Of a stretch of DNA of 45,511 nucleotides, positions 8,771 to 18,858 are shown piece by piece. Both the position numbers and the translations under genes were made by a program. The notes under the pieces are model-generated. The model was not told the origin of the DNA and searched no databases. It saw only the letters and a program-made list of their open reading frames with translations. Position 1 is the first letter of the stretch, and every line of letters begins with the position of its first letter. The DNA lies in NCBI GenBank assembly GCA_903881665.1, contig CAIRUC010000130.1:1-45511 (forward strand), in the 5' to 3' direction. The DNA comes from an uncultured Bacteroidota bacterium (GTDB lineage: Bacteria; Bacteroidota; Bacteroidia; AKYH767-A; OLB10).

Positions 8771-9162
8771 GCTAGTTGAGCTCTTATTTTATTTGCTGCA
8801 TCGAGCAATTCATTTTGCGATGGATTCAATTTAGGCCGTTCAAAATTAATATCACCCACTTTATTCAATGGCACTAAGTGAATGTGAGCGTGAGGCACTT
8901 CTAATCCTATAACAGCCACGCCTACCCGTTTACAAGGAATGGCTGCACCAACAGCATTCGCAACATATTTCGTAAACGACCATAACTCGGAATAATCATT
9001 ATCATTCAAATCAAAAACATAGTCTATTTCCGTTTTAGGAATCACAAGAGTATGTCCGGTAGCTAGAGGCATAATATCTAAAAATGCGAGAAACTTTTCA
9101 TTCTCAGCAATTTTATGACAAGGAATTTCCCCGTTAACTATTTTAGTAAAAACAGATGCCAT
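8767..9162 (-). CDS. HIT-family nucleotide hydrolase/transferase
   Basis: 131 residues, full length for the Hint/HIT branch. N-terminal FTKIVNGEIPCHKIAENEKF is the typical start of bacterial HIT proteins, and the histidine triad HAHIHLVP lies at residues 91-98 (H91, H93, H95). ATGHTLVIPK supplies the nucleotide-binding strand. It likely hydrolyses purine nucleoside phosphoramidates or AMP adducts in the cytoplasm. It follows greA by 11 nt, a pairing often seen in Bacteroidota, so the two are co-transcribed. Confidence 0.93.
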   Translation of the reverse strand: MASVFTKIVNGEIPCHKIAENEKFLAFLDIMPLATGHTLVIPKTEIDYVFDLNDNDYSELWSFTKYVANAVGAAIPCKRVGVAVIGLEVPHAHIHLVPLNKVGDINFERPKLNPSQNELLDAANKIRAQLA

Positions 9163-9173
9163 TTTCTAACCAA

Positions 9174-9653
9174 TTAATGTCCGATAGAAATATCGAGCAC
9201 TTCAAATTTCAACATGCCTGCGGGAGTTGTGATGTCGGCAATTTCTCCTACTTTTTTCCCAAGTAGCCCTTTACCTATAGGCGATCCTACAGAGATTTTT
9301 CCTGTTTTTAGGTCCGCCTCATTTTCGGCTACTAGCATATACGTCATTTCGGCTTTATTTGCTTGATTGCGGATTTTCACTTTGCATAAAACAGAAACTT
9401 TAGATGTATCTAATTTAGATTCATCAATCAAACGGGCATTAGCTAAAAGGTCTTCCATTTTAGATATTTTCAACTCAAGTAAACCTTGGGCATCTTTTGC
9501 TGCATCGTATTCTGCATTTTCCGATAAATCACCTTTATCACGTGCTTCTGCAATTTGTTTTGAAATATTAGGACGCTCAATCGTTTTCAATTGAATAAGA
9601 TCGTTCTGCAATTTTTTAAGCCCTTCTTCGGTGAGGTATGTAATTTTCGACAT
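9174..9653 (-). CDS. greA: Transcription elongation factor GreA
   Basis: 159 residues, standard length. The N-terminal coiled coil (LTEEGLKKLQNDLIQLKTIE) bears the tip motif GDLSENAEYDAAK with the acidic residues D42 and E45 that complete the RNA polymerase active site for transcript cleavage. The C-terminal FKBP-like domain includes VGSPIGKGLLGKKVGEI. It rescues backtracked RNA polymerase. First gene of a greA-HIT unit; upstream lies the strong terminator of the PorV-like operon. Confidence 0.97.
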   Translation of the reverse strand: MSKITYLTEEGLKKLQNDLIQLKTIERPNISKQIAEARDKGDLSENAEYDAAKDAQGLLELKISKMEDLLANARLIDESKLDTSKVSVLCKVKIRNQANKAEMTYMLVAENEADLKTGKISVGSPIGKGLLGKKVGEIADITTPAGMLKFEVLDISIGH

Positions 9654-9696
9654 AATATGGCCGATTTTTGATATTAATTGTAATGGTATTTAAAAT

Positions 9697-9732
9697 AAGG
9701 AAGACCTTCTCCCATCGGAGAAGGTCTTCCTT
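9697..9732 (-). terminator. Strong terminator after the PorV-like operon
   Basis: A perfect 16-bp stem AAGGAAGACCTTCTCC / GGAGAAGGTCTTCCTT with a 4-nt loop (positions 9713-9716). On the minus strand it is followed by TTATTTTAAA. It separates the TonB receptor/cargo/PorV-like operon from greA. Confidence 0.85.
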
Positions 9733-9749
9733 TAATGGATTTTAATCTA

Positions 9750-10814
9750 TTATAGTGCTAAACGAACTCCGAAAGAATGTGTTCCGTCGAAAGTTTCAGT
9801 AGCTCTATATGAGTAATCGATTCCAAGACGTTTTCCTGATTTTCCTAATGGAACTTCAAAAGAAAGACCGCCACTTAATCCTGTTAATGCGCTGATATCT
9901 TCATCAACCATTGCATTCTTATCTTTCTTATCGAAAGTATAAGCTCCACGAACCATAAACATGTTTCTAAAACCATATTCAACTCCAACTCCGAATTGAT
10001 CACGTATGAAAGAGTTAGAAATGAATGTAGCCGATGGAGTTAAACGGTGATCTGCTTGCAATTGAATATCATAAGCAACTCCAATAGAAACCAAGGCAGG
10101 CAATTCGAATTGTTGAGTACGTTGTTCTTGAAGTACATTGATATTTGTACTAGCGTTATCATTACGATAAGACAATCCTTCACCTTGGAATTTCATTGGT
10201 GTTCCAACGTTACGCAATGCAATCGCAAAACGTAAATTATCTTTATCAGCATTTGATCCAGTAGTATATTGAATACCCGCATCAACTGCAAAGCCTTGGG
10301 CTTTCACATCGTTAATTGTTTCAGACAGAATATGAGCCGTCATACCGCCTTTAATACTGTTACTGAATTCTTTTGCGTAAGTGAATCCGATATTTAGAAA
10401 TTGAGGAGTAAACGTTCCACTTCCTCCGTCTGGTTGTTCTTCCGTTAAACGGTCGATTTCACCAAAGTTCATAGATACAACAGTTAAACCCATTGCTCCG
10501 CTCTCTCCCACTTTCTGAGATACACCAAAAGAATTAATTTTAATATCTGTTCCTTTTAACCAATTGGTATTTGAGAATACGATATCAGTTCCTTTTGTAT
10601 AAGCGAAACCGGCTGGGTTTAATCCGAAAGATTCTACTCCCTTCACATTTGCCAAACCGGCACCACCCCATCCGGAGTTGCGAGCCCATGGATTGATTAA
10701 CAATTCATGCGCACCACTCTGACCGGCACGGTCTTCATTACCTGCAAACGACTTAGAAGCTGATAAGCTCAAAGCCAATGAGGCACATGTAATATATATT
10801 AGAAGTTTTTTCAT
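9750..10814 (-). CDS. PorV/PorQ-family outer-membrane beta-barrel
   Basis: 354 residues from the ATG at 10814; the in-frame TTG four codons upstream is a less likely start because the signal peptide begins at MKKLLIYITCASLALSLSAS. The mature start (INPWARNSGWGGAGLANVKG, then SFGLNPAGFA) is the hallmark of the PorV/PorQ/UPF0164 barrel family. The rest is alternating amphipathic strands ending SFGVRLAL. PorV proper is the T9SS shuttle that takes cargo from the SprA translocon to the sortase; this paralogue is not necessarily that protein. It is the last gene of a three-gene operon, immediately after a large secreted protein, suggesting a role in that protein's export or surface retention. Confidence 0.8.
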   Translation of the reverse strand: MKKLLIYITCASLALSLSASKSFAGNEDRAGQSGAHELLINPWARNSGWGGAGLANVKGVESFGLNPAGFAYTKGTDIVFSNTNWLKGTDIKINSFGVSQKVGESGAMGLTVVSMNFGEIDRLTEEQPDGGSGTFTPQFLNIGFTYAKEFSNSIKGGMTAHILSETINDVKAQGFAVDAGIQYTTGSNADKDNLRFAIALRNVGTPMKFQGEGLSYRNDNASTNINVLQEQRTQQFELPALVSIGVAYDIQLQADHRLTPSATFISNSFIRDQFGVGVEYGFRNMFMVRGAYTFDKKDKNAMVDEDISALTGLSGGLSFEVPLGKSGKRLGIDYSYRATETFDGTHSFGVRLAL

Positions 10815-10851
10815 AACTAAGGTCAAGATTGATAGTTAAGCATGTTAAATA

Positions 10852-13800
10852 TTAGAAAGAATCAAGATCAACAGGTCGCATAATTCCGAACCATTTAACA
10901 ACTTTCTCTCCCAATGATCCGGCATCTATATGAATAATATAGATTCCACTTGCCACTGTAATTCCTGCGGTATTTTTCAAATCCCAATCTAGTGCCGTTG
11001 ATAAATTATCATCACGACCTTCCGATACGATTTGTCCAGCTGACACATCACTAGGCACATCACGTTTAAATTGACGAACCAATGTTCCATTTAATGTATA
11101 AATTGAAACTGTACATTTTGAAGGAAGATTTATAATTCTAACGCGGTTATCTAACTGATCTTTTCTTGTTTTCTCGTATGATGAATATGCATAGTAAGGG
11201 TTCGGAACAACATTGATATAATCAAGTGCCGATTTTGCTTTCTCAGCTACGTTTGTAGACAACTCATATGATCCAGGAACCGTAAACTGATACATTGGAT
11301 TCCCTCCATTTAATGGAGTTGCTCCTACTGACACGAAATTTTTGTAGTTTTTCTTCACACGCAAACTAATTTTAACATCTGAAGATGTTGCTGAGTTATA
11401 AGTGAACCCATCATTTACAATAGGCAATGTACACCAAGCCATTGTTTTAAATGCAGAACGAGCAGGATTATTGGACGTTATCAACTTAAACAATGAATCT
11501 ACTTTAAATCCGTTGTCATAAATTCCAACACCAGCGGTGACCGTATCTTTAGAGTAAACATACAAATAATGCATACCACCGTAGCTTAAGCGACCGTTAG
11601 CATCGTTACCTGTATTTGAAGTAGGATTCCATTTCATATCCGTTCCATTCTCTCCAACTAACGAAGAGTTTTCGCCGAATACAATATTTAAACGCTCTCC
11701 AGTTTCTACGTTAACAGCATAACCAGGGAACCAACCCATTCCAGATGTATCAGTTAAACCTGCTTCCGATGCGTTTGCATTTGCATCACCGTATGGCAAT
11801 CCGTTTTTATCAACTGACGCTTGCTTCCTCTTTTGGAACTTCTTTGCTCCACCAATATTCGGCATTGTATCTTCACCCATCTCCATAACAACTGAACGCG
11901 TCCATTTAGATTGATCAGTTGTAATTACAACATCAACAGATGGCAAAAAGCTCCACTTAATAAATGAACGAAGGTCAAGTGTATTAGTAGTTCCAGGAGT
12001 TTTATTTGGTTTAGGTGCCGCCACTGTTTTAGCATTACTTGCTAAAATGTAAGGAGCCCAAGTACCTTCTAAAATTGATTCATACGCTTCTGTTGAATCC
12101 ATGTAATAACTAGGAGATGGATTTAATAAGTCAACACTAGTAGTAGTACCACTCAAAATCCAGTTAGAAGTACTTGTTAAAATTGAAGAAGCATCAACAT
12201 CTTTTACACCACCCAGCCATTGATCAGAAGCATTTTTGTATGTTTTTGTTCCACCAATTAAACCGTTGTTAGTTGCTCCAAAATTCCCCGGCTCTTGTCC
12301 GTTAATTTTAGAGATGTCCATCGACAATTTATTAGGCTCGTATAATTGTTGGTTTATTTGACCAAGATTAAAAGTTGCTTTTGATAATGCAGCACGTAAT
12401 TGCGCATTTGTACCTGAAACATACGTTCCGGAAACCGAAGTAACCGCAAACTTCAATGTATCCGCATTTGCATAAGTAACTTCGAACGAACCGTTAATTG
12501 AAGGAGTAGAAGAAATACCTTGAACATTAGACAATGTTACTTTCGTTCCTATTTCAATTCCAGAATTTCCTGATGTAACAACAGTTACTAAATCGGATCC
12601 ACTACCATAAACATTGTTAATTGATACGTATGACGATGGATTGTTATAGAGATACCAGTAGTCGGCATCTGAAACACCGCTAAAGGCTAATTCAAATCCA
12701 CCACCTTTCACTCCCCAAGGATCGTAAACCGTAACGTTAATTGGACCTTTACCTACTTCGTAAACAGGATTTTCAGAACGGTTTAGTGGAGAAGATAAAA
12801 TTTCGTCAACAGTAGATTGCGTTAATTCAAGATTATTTCCGCCATTACCTTGTCCTTCTATACGTTTAACCTGAACACCTTGTCCGTATGCAACATTCAT
12901 AACTGAACCTGCATTGTTTACTACAGATTTATGAGGAATTGCGCTATAGATACCAATATTATTTCTTCCTTGAACATAAGGACGATTTTGAGTATTGGCA
13001 TTTGTTGGATCAAAAGGGCGATAGTTATTGTATGCATATGATACAACTAAATAATAGTAAGGCTTGTAATTTACTAAATCCTTTTGCGTAAATAAATCTT
13101 TAGTGAATTCGAAGCTATGCTTTAATCCTATGTTTACTGCTGTTGTTTTTTCTTGAGGAACCCAAGCCGACAATGTATTATCATATTCGTAATTTACGAT
13201 TTGACCGATATTATCTTTTAAGTCAACTTGTACAATTAACTTAGCTTTAGAAACATCATTTACATCAGCATCAGAAACTGTTTCATCAACTACTTGGTAA
13301 ACTTTATATCCTTGGAATTTATAAGAACGTTCTTCAGTTGATAATGTATCGAAACCTCCTGTTATGTTTTGAATTTCCTTAGGAATTACGGCATCTACTT
13401 CATTATACAATTCAACTTTCTTGTTATTTACATTTTCTAACGAAAGAATTATTTTGCGATCCATTTCACGTACAGCAACTGTTGGTGCATCAGGTCCATC
13501 AAGAATTTTGAAACAGTTGTCGAAGATTGCTTGTGCTTTTTGATCAGCTAATTTCAGTAATGAAACAGAAGCTAAAGGACCTCCTGTAGTAGTACGTTGC
13601 CATATCATACCTGTAGTGATATAGTTAACAGCACCTGGGCGCAAAGTAAATGTTCCTGCTGATTGTAACCAACGCATATCGTCTGGTTGCAAATTAGCCG
13701 TTACCATTGTCCAAGGTGTTGCGAAATCCGGATCGGTATTATCAGGGAACATATAATTACAATTTGTTCCTGTTGCACCAGATCCACCACCGCGCCCGTC

Positions 13801-15045
13801 ACCACCATAAGTGATTGGCAATCCATCTAACCAACTTCCCGATAAATACTCATAGTAATCATCGGTTGTTCCAGGGTTACCATTCGGGACACTATTTGTA
13901 TTTACATAATATACGAAACGCGACATAATAATTTGCTCACCTGGTTCGTCGATTACTCCATCTTTATTATTATCGATTCCATCATTAGGATCGGCTAGCG
14001 GCCCTTGGAAGAAGTCGATACCAGCAGAAGGAGGATTCGTTCCATATCCGCCACCACCATCATCATCTGGATCTCCGTTGTATACATATCCTAATCCTAA
14101 TCCTACATCACAACCTACTAAGTCATCTGATGCATTTCCTAAATCTGGATCACACCATACTCCGAAATAAGTAGAATCTAGAATATCACTAGAACGGTTG
14201 ATGATTTGGTACTTGTAGAACGTCATGAAGTTAATCTCATTCGCAGTTTTAAATGCGAACGCTTGTGCTCTAATTTCTAGGCCAATTGGATCTGAACTAG
14301 TTTCAGTTTTGATGTTACCCACATCATTAAATACCCACCAGATTGATTTATCACCAAAAAGATAGTCGTTACATTCCACTTTTCCTGTATTTGAATTTGC
14401 TTGATAATCTCCCTCTAATAAGAAATAAGGATAATCACCAGCTTCATAATCATACACTCCATTATTATCGGCATCAAAGAATGGAGCTAAATAAGGAAGC
14501 TCCCCTCTAGTCAAATTACCGTTACCTGGCCAAGTTTTGATTTCATTCGTAGCATCGCCGCCAGCAACAAAGTCCTGAACATCTTTACGACTTACAGGCC
14601 AAAATTTGTCGAACTCTTCACAAGTTGAGCTTAAGATCGATGGTGATCCTGATGCTGTATCTATAGGGCCGCCCCAGAAATCATTCGATCCTGACTGACG
14701 GTACGTTTGAGCAGCCACTTTTAACTGACCAGTTTGGTCGAAACCACCGATCCAAAGAGCACCTGCATAAATTGAGTTTTTACCACTTCCAATTGGAACT
14801 TCGTAGTAAGGAGTTTGTCCTACTGGATCCCACCAAAGGTCACCACCAACAAGGACACGTGCACGAACCTGGTTTATATCCAGATCGATCTGAGAAGATG
14901 TAGTCGGGCAAGATGCTGCAACCCTAGTATTTTTAACGGGAGCGTGCGCCGGCTTACTTCCTACATTCATCTTCGCGAATGTAGTCGCGGACCAACCAGC
15001 CACCATAATGAGGCTGAGCATGATCTTATATCGAAGCATTTTCAT
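10852..15045 (-). CDS. 1397-residue secreted surface protein with T9SS-type C-terminal region
   Basis: Signal peptide MKMLRYKIMLSLIMVAGWSA ending near TFA. The N-terminal domain (NQVRARVLVGGDLWWDPVGQ, GALWIGGFDQTGQLKVAAQT) belongs to a recurrent family of large Bacteroidota secreted proteins without known function. Two Asp/Asn-rich Ca-binding-like loops are visible, DADNNGVYDYEAGDY (near residue 191) and DNNKDGVIDEPGE (near 356). The C-terminus has the PNPYYAYSSYEKTRKDQLDN start, then VSIYTLNGTLVRQF and VASGIYIIHIDAGSLGEKVV, resembling a FlgD-Ig/T9SS-sorting type beta domain but with an atypical tail (WFGIMRPVDLDSF). Lies 36 nt after the TonB receptor and 37 nt before the PorV-like gene. Molecular function unknown. 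Confidence 0.8.
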   Translation of the reverse strand: MKMLRYKIMLSLIMVAGWSATTFAKMNVGSKPAHAPVKNTRVAASCPTTSSQIDLDINQVRARVLVGGDLWWDPVGQTPYYEVPIGSGKNSIYAGALWIGGFDQTGQLKVAAQTYRQSGSNDFWGGPIDTASGSPSILSSTCEEFDKFWPVSRKDVQDFVAGGDATNEIKTWPGNGNLTRGELPYLAPFFDADNNGVYDYEAGDYPYFLLEGDYQANSNTGKVECNDYLFGDKSIWWVFNDVGNIKTETSSDPIGLEIRAQAFAFKTANEINFMTFYKYQIINRSSDILDSTYFGVWCDPDLGNASDDLVGCDVGLGLGYVYNGDPDDDGGGGYGTNPPSAGIDFFQGPLADPNDGIDNNKDGVIDEPGEQIIMSRFVYYVNTNSVPNGNPGTTDDYYEYLSGSWLDGLPITYGGDGRGGGSGATGTNCNYMFPDNTDPDFATPWTMVTANLQPDDMRWLQSAGTFTLRPGAVNYITTGMIWQRTTTGGPLASVSLLKLADQKAQAIFDNCFKILDGPDAPTVAVREMDRKIILSLENVNNKKVELYNEVDAVIPKEIQNITGGFDTLSTEERSYKFQGYKVYQVVDETVSDADVNDVSKAKLIVQVDLKDNIGQIVNYEYDNTLSAWVPQEKTTAVNIGLKHSFEFTKDLFTQKDLVNYKPYYYLVVSYAYNNYRPFDPTNANTQNRPYVQGRNNIGIYSAIPHKSVVNNAGSVMNVAYGQGVQVKRIEGQGNGGNNLELTQSTVDEILSSPLNRSENPVYEVGKGPINVTVYDPWGVKGGGFELAFSGVSDADYWYLYNNPSSYVSINNVYGSGSDLVTVVTSGNSGIEIGTKVTLSNVQGISSTPSINGSFEVTYANADTLKFAVTSVSGTYVSGTNAQLRAALSKATFNLGQINQQLYEPNKLSMDISKINGQEPGNFGATNNGLIGGTKTYKNASDQWLGGVKDVDASSILTSTSNWILSGTTTSVDLLNPSPSYYMDSTEAYESILEGTWAPYILASNAKTVAAPKPNKTPGTTNTLDLRSFIKWSFLPSVDVVITTDQSKWTRSVVMEMGEDTMPNIGGAKKFQKRKQASVDKNGLPYGDANANASEAGLTDTSGMGWFPGYAVNVETGERLNIVFGENSSLVGENGTDMKWNPTSNTGNDANGRLSYGGMHYLYVYSKDTVTAGVGIYDNGFKVDSLFKLITSNNPARSAFKTMAWCTLPIVNDGFTYNSATSSDVKISLRVKKNYKNFVSVGATPLNGGNPMYQFTVPGSYELSTNVAEKAKSALDYINVVPNPYYAYSSYEKTRKDQLDNRVRIINLPSKCTVSIYTLNGTLVRQFKRDVPSDVSAGQIVSEGRDDNLSTALDWDLKNTAGITVASGIYIIHIDAGSLGEKVVKWFGIMRPVDLDSF

Positions 15046-15081
15046 AGCGTTTTGTTCTGATTTTTAATTGTAAAGGGTTAA

Positions 15082-18000
15082 TTAGAAGTCGAAACGAACT
15101 CCCAAACGAGCTCTGCGAGGCAAGCTGTAATTATCAGGATTTAATAATCGAATTAAATACTGATCAGTAAATGCTTGCTGAGAAATCTGTGCACTTGATA
15201 ATTGCTGTCCGTCAGCTGACTGAAGGAAACCATCATCAGTTGCGTTACCTGTTGCACGGTAAACTCCAACCACATTACGAGTATCCAATAAATTCTGGAT
15301 TTGAAGATATACGTTAAATGTTCCTGATTTTTTATCAGAGAATTTAACATTTATGTCTTTGTCGATTTTTAAATCGATACGGTATTGCCATGGAGTTCGG
15401 GCACCGTTAACGATACCTTCTACAGCACGTTGTCCGTTAGACTGCCAACCAATTGCAGCAGCTTCACGAGTAGCACGCGACTGACGAGTATAAGGTGTAC
15501 CAGAATTAGCGCGGAATACAAGGTTTGCACCTGCATTAGCGAAGATTGGCTTACCAAATAACATGGGGCCATTGTAATCAGCACCATCTTCATAACGATA
15601 ATCGATAGAAGCCGTTAACTGATGACGAGTGTCGTAGTCCAATGGAATAATGAAACGAAGATTTGGTTGATCTGTATTTGTTAACTCAACGTTTGAGTTA
15701 GCTCCAGAACCAGTTCCATCAGCAAATTGCAATGTATAACTTGCCATCATTCTTACATTTCCTGAACGACGCAAATCGTAACTTAATGATAAACCTTTTA
15801 CAGTACCAAAGTCGATATTATCGTAAGTAGTATATGTATTAGGATAAGCGAAATTTACCTTCGTAATCTGAATCATGTTTTTTAATTCACGATAGAACGA
15901 AGAAATCGTTAATGCAGATGTTTTACTAACTCTTTGTTTGAAACCAACTTCATAATCAGTTGTTCTCTCTGGCTTCAACCCCGCATTGTTTAATGTTCCA
16001 TCAGGATTTGTTTTTAACGACAAATACTCACTTGGATCATTACGTAAGTTCGAAGAAGGACGTTGAGTTAATACATCATAATGAGCAAAGAATTGAGCTT
16101 CGTCGGTGATGTTGAATGCAAACGCAATACGTGGCATGATAGAAATTTGAGGTTTGTAATCTTCAAACACTCCGTCAATATTCCATGTATTGCTTGCAAT
16201 ACTTCCCGCATCTGGTTTAACAGCCGGAACAATAGTTCCTGTTGCTGATTGTGATGCAATAATATCTGGATCAGATACAATCTGTCCGTTTTTATCATAC
16301 CAAACGTTTCCGTCACGGTATCCAATTACACTTGTTAAATCACTAGCAGATGCTAAGTAAGGAACGAAAGATCCTCCGATATTATCAGGACGACCAGCGA
16401 TCGATACAGGATATTCATCAACAGTATATGAATCTAACAATAAATATTTGTCTTTTAATGCTTTTTGATTTGCATCGAAACGGTCAACACGTAAACCGAT
16501 ATTGAAACTTAAGTTATCGATTGTGAAACGATCTTGAATATATCCAGCCATGTATGTAGGACGGAATGCTCCGATTTCACGTGCGTAATTACCACCGCTT
16601 TTCTTCGTGAAGTAATCTTTAAATGTAGGATTACCAGAATATTTCTCGCCAGTATAATCAAACCCGTAATAGCTTACTAAACCATTCGCATTTAACTCAT
16701 CTGCATTAAACATGTTGATGTTTAATTGATCTGGAGATAATGCATCAAAATCGACATAGGCATTGTTAGCTAATCCTAATTGAGAACGAACATTTTCATA
16801 GAAACCGTTTACTACGTTTCCATTCTCATCATACGTTGCAGCATAAGAAGAACCAAAATTAATTGTTGTTAATGTTGTATCGCCAGCCGTTCCAATCGTG
16901 TAAGTGGTATCTCCCAATGATTGGTCGATATCAGTTAAGTTGAAGTTAGCATATTGACGACCTAATGTCCATAGAGAACGAGGAGCCAAGCTGTAACCAC
17001 GATCTATACGTTGTTCGAATTCAAAACCTACTAATAACGAATGTTTCTTTATATCGGCGTTACCACTTAATGTTACACGGAATTGATCGTTATCAAAGTT
17101 CTGATACGTGTTTCTTAAGTTACCAATGCCTTCCCAAATAGCCATTACGCTGTTTGTTCCGTCACCGTTACGAACACCTCCAGCACTACGCACTGGATTT
17201 AAACTTGATAATAAAACACCATTAGAATGGTAGGCATCTGAAATCGCACCAAATGATTGATTAGTATATGCTTCAGCTAAAGGATTTAAACCACCTGCCT
17301 CATACGTGTAATCGAAATCATATTGCGTTAATTGAGAGATGCTATTACTATCTGCATCAAGGAAATTTGTAAAGTGCGGAGCACGGTGTCCGTCGAATTT
17401 ACCAACATACCCATATTTCCAATAATTATCTTTATGGTTAGGATCTTGATTAATTTGCTTGTTCTTAGAATATTCAGCTTGCACAGAGAAATATACATTT
17501 CTAAAAACGGAAGAATTATCTTTTTCAGACTTATATGTAGAAGCAATACGTTGTGTTAAACGCCCGAATACACGGTAATCCAAATCGATAATCTGTGGAT
17601 TTTCTTCAAAATTGTAAGCCGCGCGGTTTATCGAATAACTTCTACGGTCATTCATATTATAACTACCACCCAAGGTGAATGTTGTAAAATCAAACGGCTG
17701 ATAATCAAACTTTGCAGTAAAACGATACCCCGATTGAGCTACATTGTTTTTTGTTTTTGATTTCTCAAAATCGTCATTCGTGAAGAACTGGGCTTGGCTA
17801 TATGAACCAAAACTTGTCGGTGAAGTTTGGTACAGTTGAATTGGCGATTGCGCATATGAATTATACACATCATCTTTCAATTTATACATACCAATTCCTG
17901 ATGGATCTGGATCTTTTTCTGTTTGATATTCACCTGACAAGAAAAATCCTAGAACAGCACGATCACCACCATTTTCCAATTTCTTTTTAAGAAGTGGGCC

Positions 18001-18771
18001 CGATAAATCGGCTGAAACTAAATTGTATCCATATTGGTCGAACATTTCAGACGAAACAACCTCTACACCCCCGTTGAACTCTTTTGAAGGCCCGCGAGTA
18101 GTGATGGCTATTACCCCTCCTGTTGCATCGCCATATTGCGCTGGTGTTCCACCTACTATGGCGGTTACCTGCTCAATACCCGATTGAGGAAGCTTCTGAG
18201 AACCACGAATACGGATACCATCTACATAGTAGTCGGTTCCGTCAGAACGGGATCCACGAACGTTAAGATCATCACCTTCATCTTTTTGGAAAACGGAAGC
18301 AGCTTGCGCAGCAACCGACTTTACGTCGCGAGTTGGAGCAGCTTGAATGTCTTCACGAGTTAATGTAGCACCTTGCTGAACATTATCCTTTTCAAATAAA
18401 GGAGCCTTGTAGCTAACTACTTCAACTGCTTTTTCAAATTCGAATACTTGCTTTGAAATAGCAAGATCCTGAAATGTAGTCTTGTCTATAGAAACAACTA
18501 CATCGTTAATTACCAGCTCTTTGTAGCCGGTATACTTGATTTTCATGGTATACTTTCCTGCCGTTAACGGCTTGATAGTATACTCTCCATCGAAATCTGA
18601 CTGGCCACCTGAAATTTGAGTACCATTCATCTCTGCTATTACAGTAGCGAATGGGATCGGTTCCTTGGTTGCCTTGTCTAGGATTTTACCTCTGATGCCA
18701 CCGGATTGAGCAAGCACTCCGAAGCATGCAGCGAGTAAAAACGCAAAGGTTAAGTAGACGTTCCTTATCAT
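15082..18771 (-). CDS. TonB-dependent outer-membrane receptor with carboxypeptidase-regulatory domain
   Basis: 1229 residues. Signal peptide MIRNVYLTFAFLLAACFGVLAQ; residues ~24-105 are a CarboxypepD_reg-like beta-sandwich (GGIRGKILDKATKEPIPFAT, YTIKPLTAGKYTMKIKYTG). The plug domain follows (TREDIQAAPTRDVKSVAAQA, LNVRGSRSDGTDYYVDGIRI, VGGTPAQYGDATGGVIAITT). The remainder is a 22-strand-type barrel ending RRARLGVRFDF with terminal Phe, as usual for BAM substrates. Substrate unknown. No SusD-like partner is adjacent; instead the next genes are a huge secreted protein and a PorV-like barrel. First gene of the operon. The barrel is long, with extended extracellular loops. Confidence 0.9.
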   Translation of the reverse strand: MIRNVYLTFAFLLAACFGVLAQSGGIRGKILDKATKEPIPFATVIAEMNGTQISGGQSDFDGEYTIKPLTAGKYTMKIKYTGYKELVINDVVVSIDKTTFQDLAISKQVFEFEKAVEVVSYKAPLFEKDNVQQGATLTREDIQAAPTRDVKSVAAQAASVFQKDEGDDLNVRGSRSDGTDYYVDGIRIRGSQKLPQSGIEQVTAIVGGTPAQYGDATGGVIAITTRGPSKEFNGGVEVVSSEMFDQYGYNLVSADLSGPLLKKKLENGGDRAVLGFFLSGEYQTEKDPDPSGIGMYKLKDDVYNSYAQSPIQLYQTSPTSFGSYSQAQFFTNDDFEKSKTKNNVAQSGYRFTAKFDYQPFDFTTFTLGGSYNMNDRRSYSINRAAYNFEENPQIIDLDYRVFGRLTQRIASTYKSEKDNSSVFRNVYFSVQAEYSKNKQINQDPNHKDNYWKYGYVGKFDGHRAPHFTNFLDADSNSISQLTQYDFDYTYEAGGLNPLAEAYTNQSFGAISDAYHSNGVLLSSLNPVRSAGGVRNGDGTNSVMAIWEGIGNLRNTYQNFDNDQFRVTLSGNADIKKHSLLVGFEFEQRIDRGYSLAPRSLWTLGRQYANFNLTDIDQSLGDTTYTIGTAGDTTLTTINFGSSYAATYDENGNVVNGFYENVRSQLGLANNAYVDFDALSPDQLNINMFNADELNANGLVSYYGFDYTGEKYSGNPTFKDYFTKKSGGNYAREIGAFRPTYMAGYIQDRFTIDNLSFNIGLRVDRFDANQKALKDKYLLLDSYTVDEYPVSIAGRPDNIGGSFVPYLASASDLTSVIGYRDGNVWYDKNGQIVSDPDIIASQSATGTIVPAVKPDAGSIASNTWNIDGVFEDYKPQISIMPRIAFAFNITDEAQFFAHYDVLTQRPSSNLRNDPSEYLSLKTNPDGTLNNAGLKPERTTDYEVGFKQRVSKTSALTISSFYRELKNMIQITKVNFAYPNTYTTYDNIDFGTVKGLSLSYDLRRSGNVRMMASYTLQFADGTGSGANSNVELTNTDQPNLRFIIPLDYDTRHQLTASIDYRYEDGADYNGPMLFGKPIFANAGANLVFRANSGTPYTRQSRATREAAAIGWQSNGQRAVEGIVNGARTPWQYRIDLKIDKDINVKFSDKKSGTFNVYLQIQNLLDTRNVVGVYRATGNATDDGFLQSADGQQLSSAQISQQAFTDQYLIRLLNPDNYSLPRRARLGVRFDF

Positions 18772-18825
18772 AGGGTTAATTTATTGTCAGCTGGGTGTTA
18801 ATGTTTAGTTAATCATGGTTGCGGG

Positions 18826-18858
18826 TAAAAGTAGAAACAAAAGAAACAATTTCCCAAA
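18826..18858 (-). promoter_or_regulatory. Candidate promoter of the TonB receptor/cargo/PorV-like operon
   Basis: On the minus strand TTTG (18855-18858), a 21-nt spacer, then TACTTTTA (18826-18833), one base off TAnnTTTG. The -7 box lies 54 nt before the receptor ATG. Confidence 0.4.
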
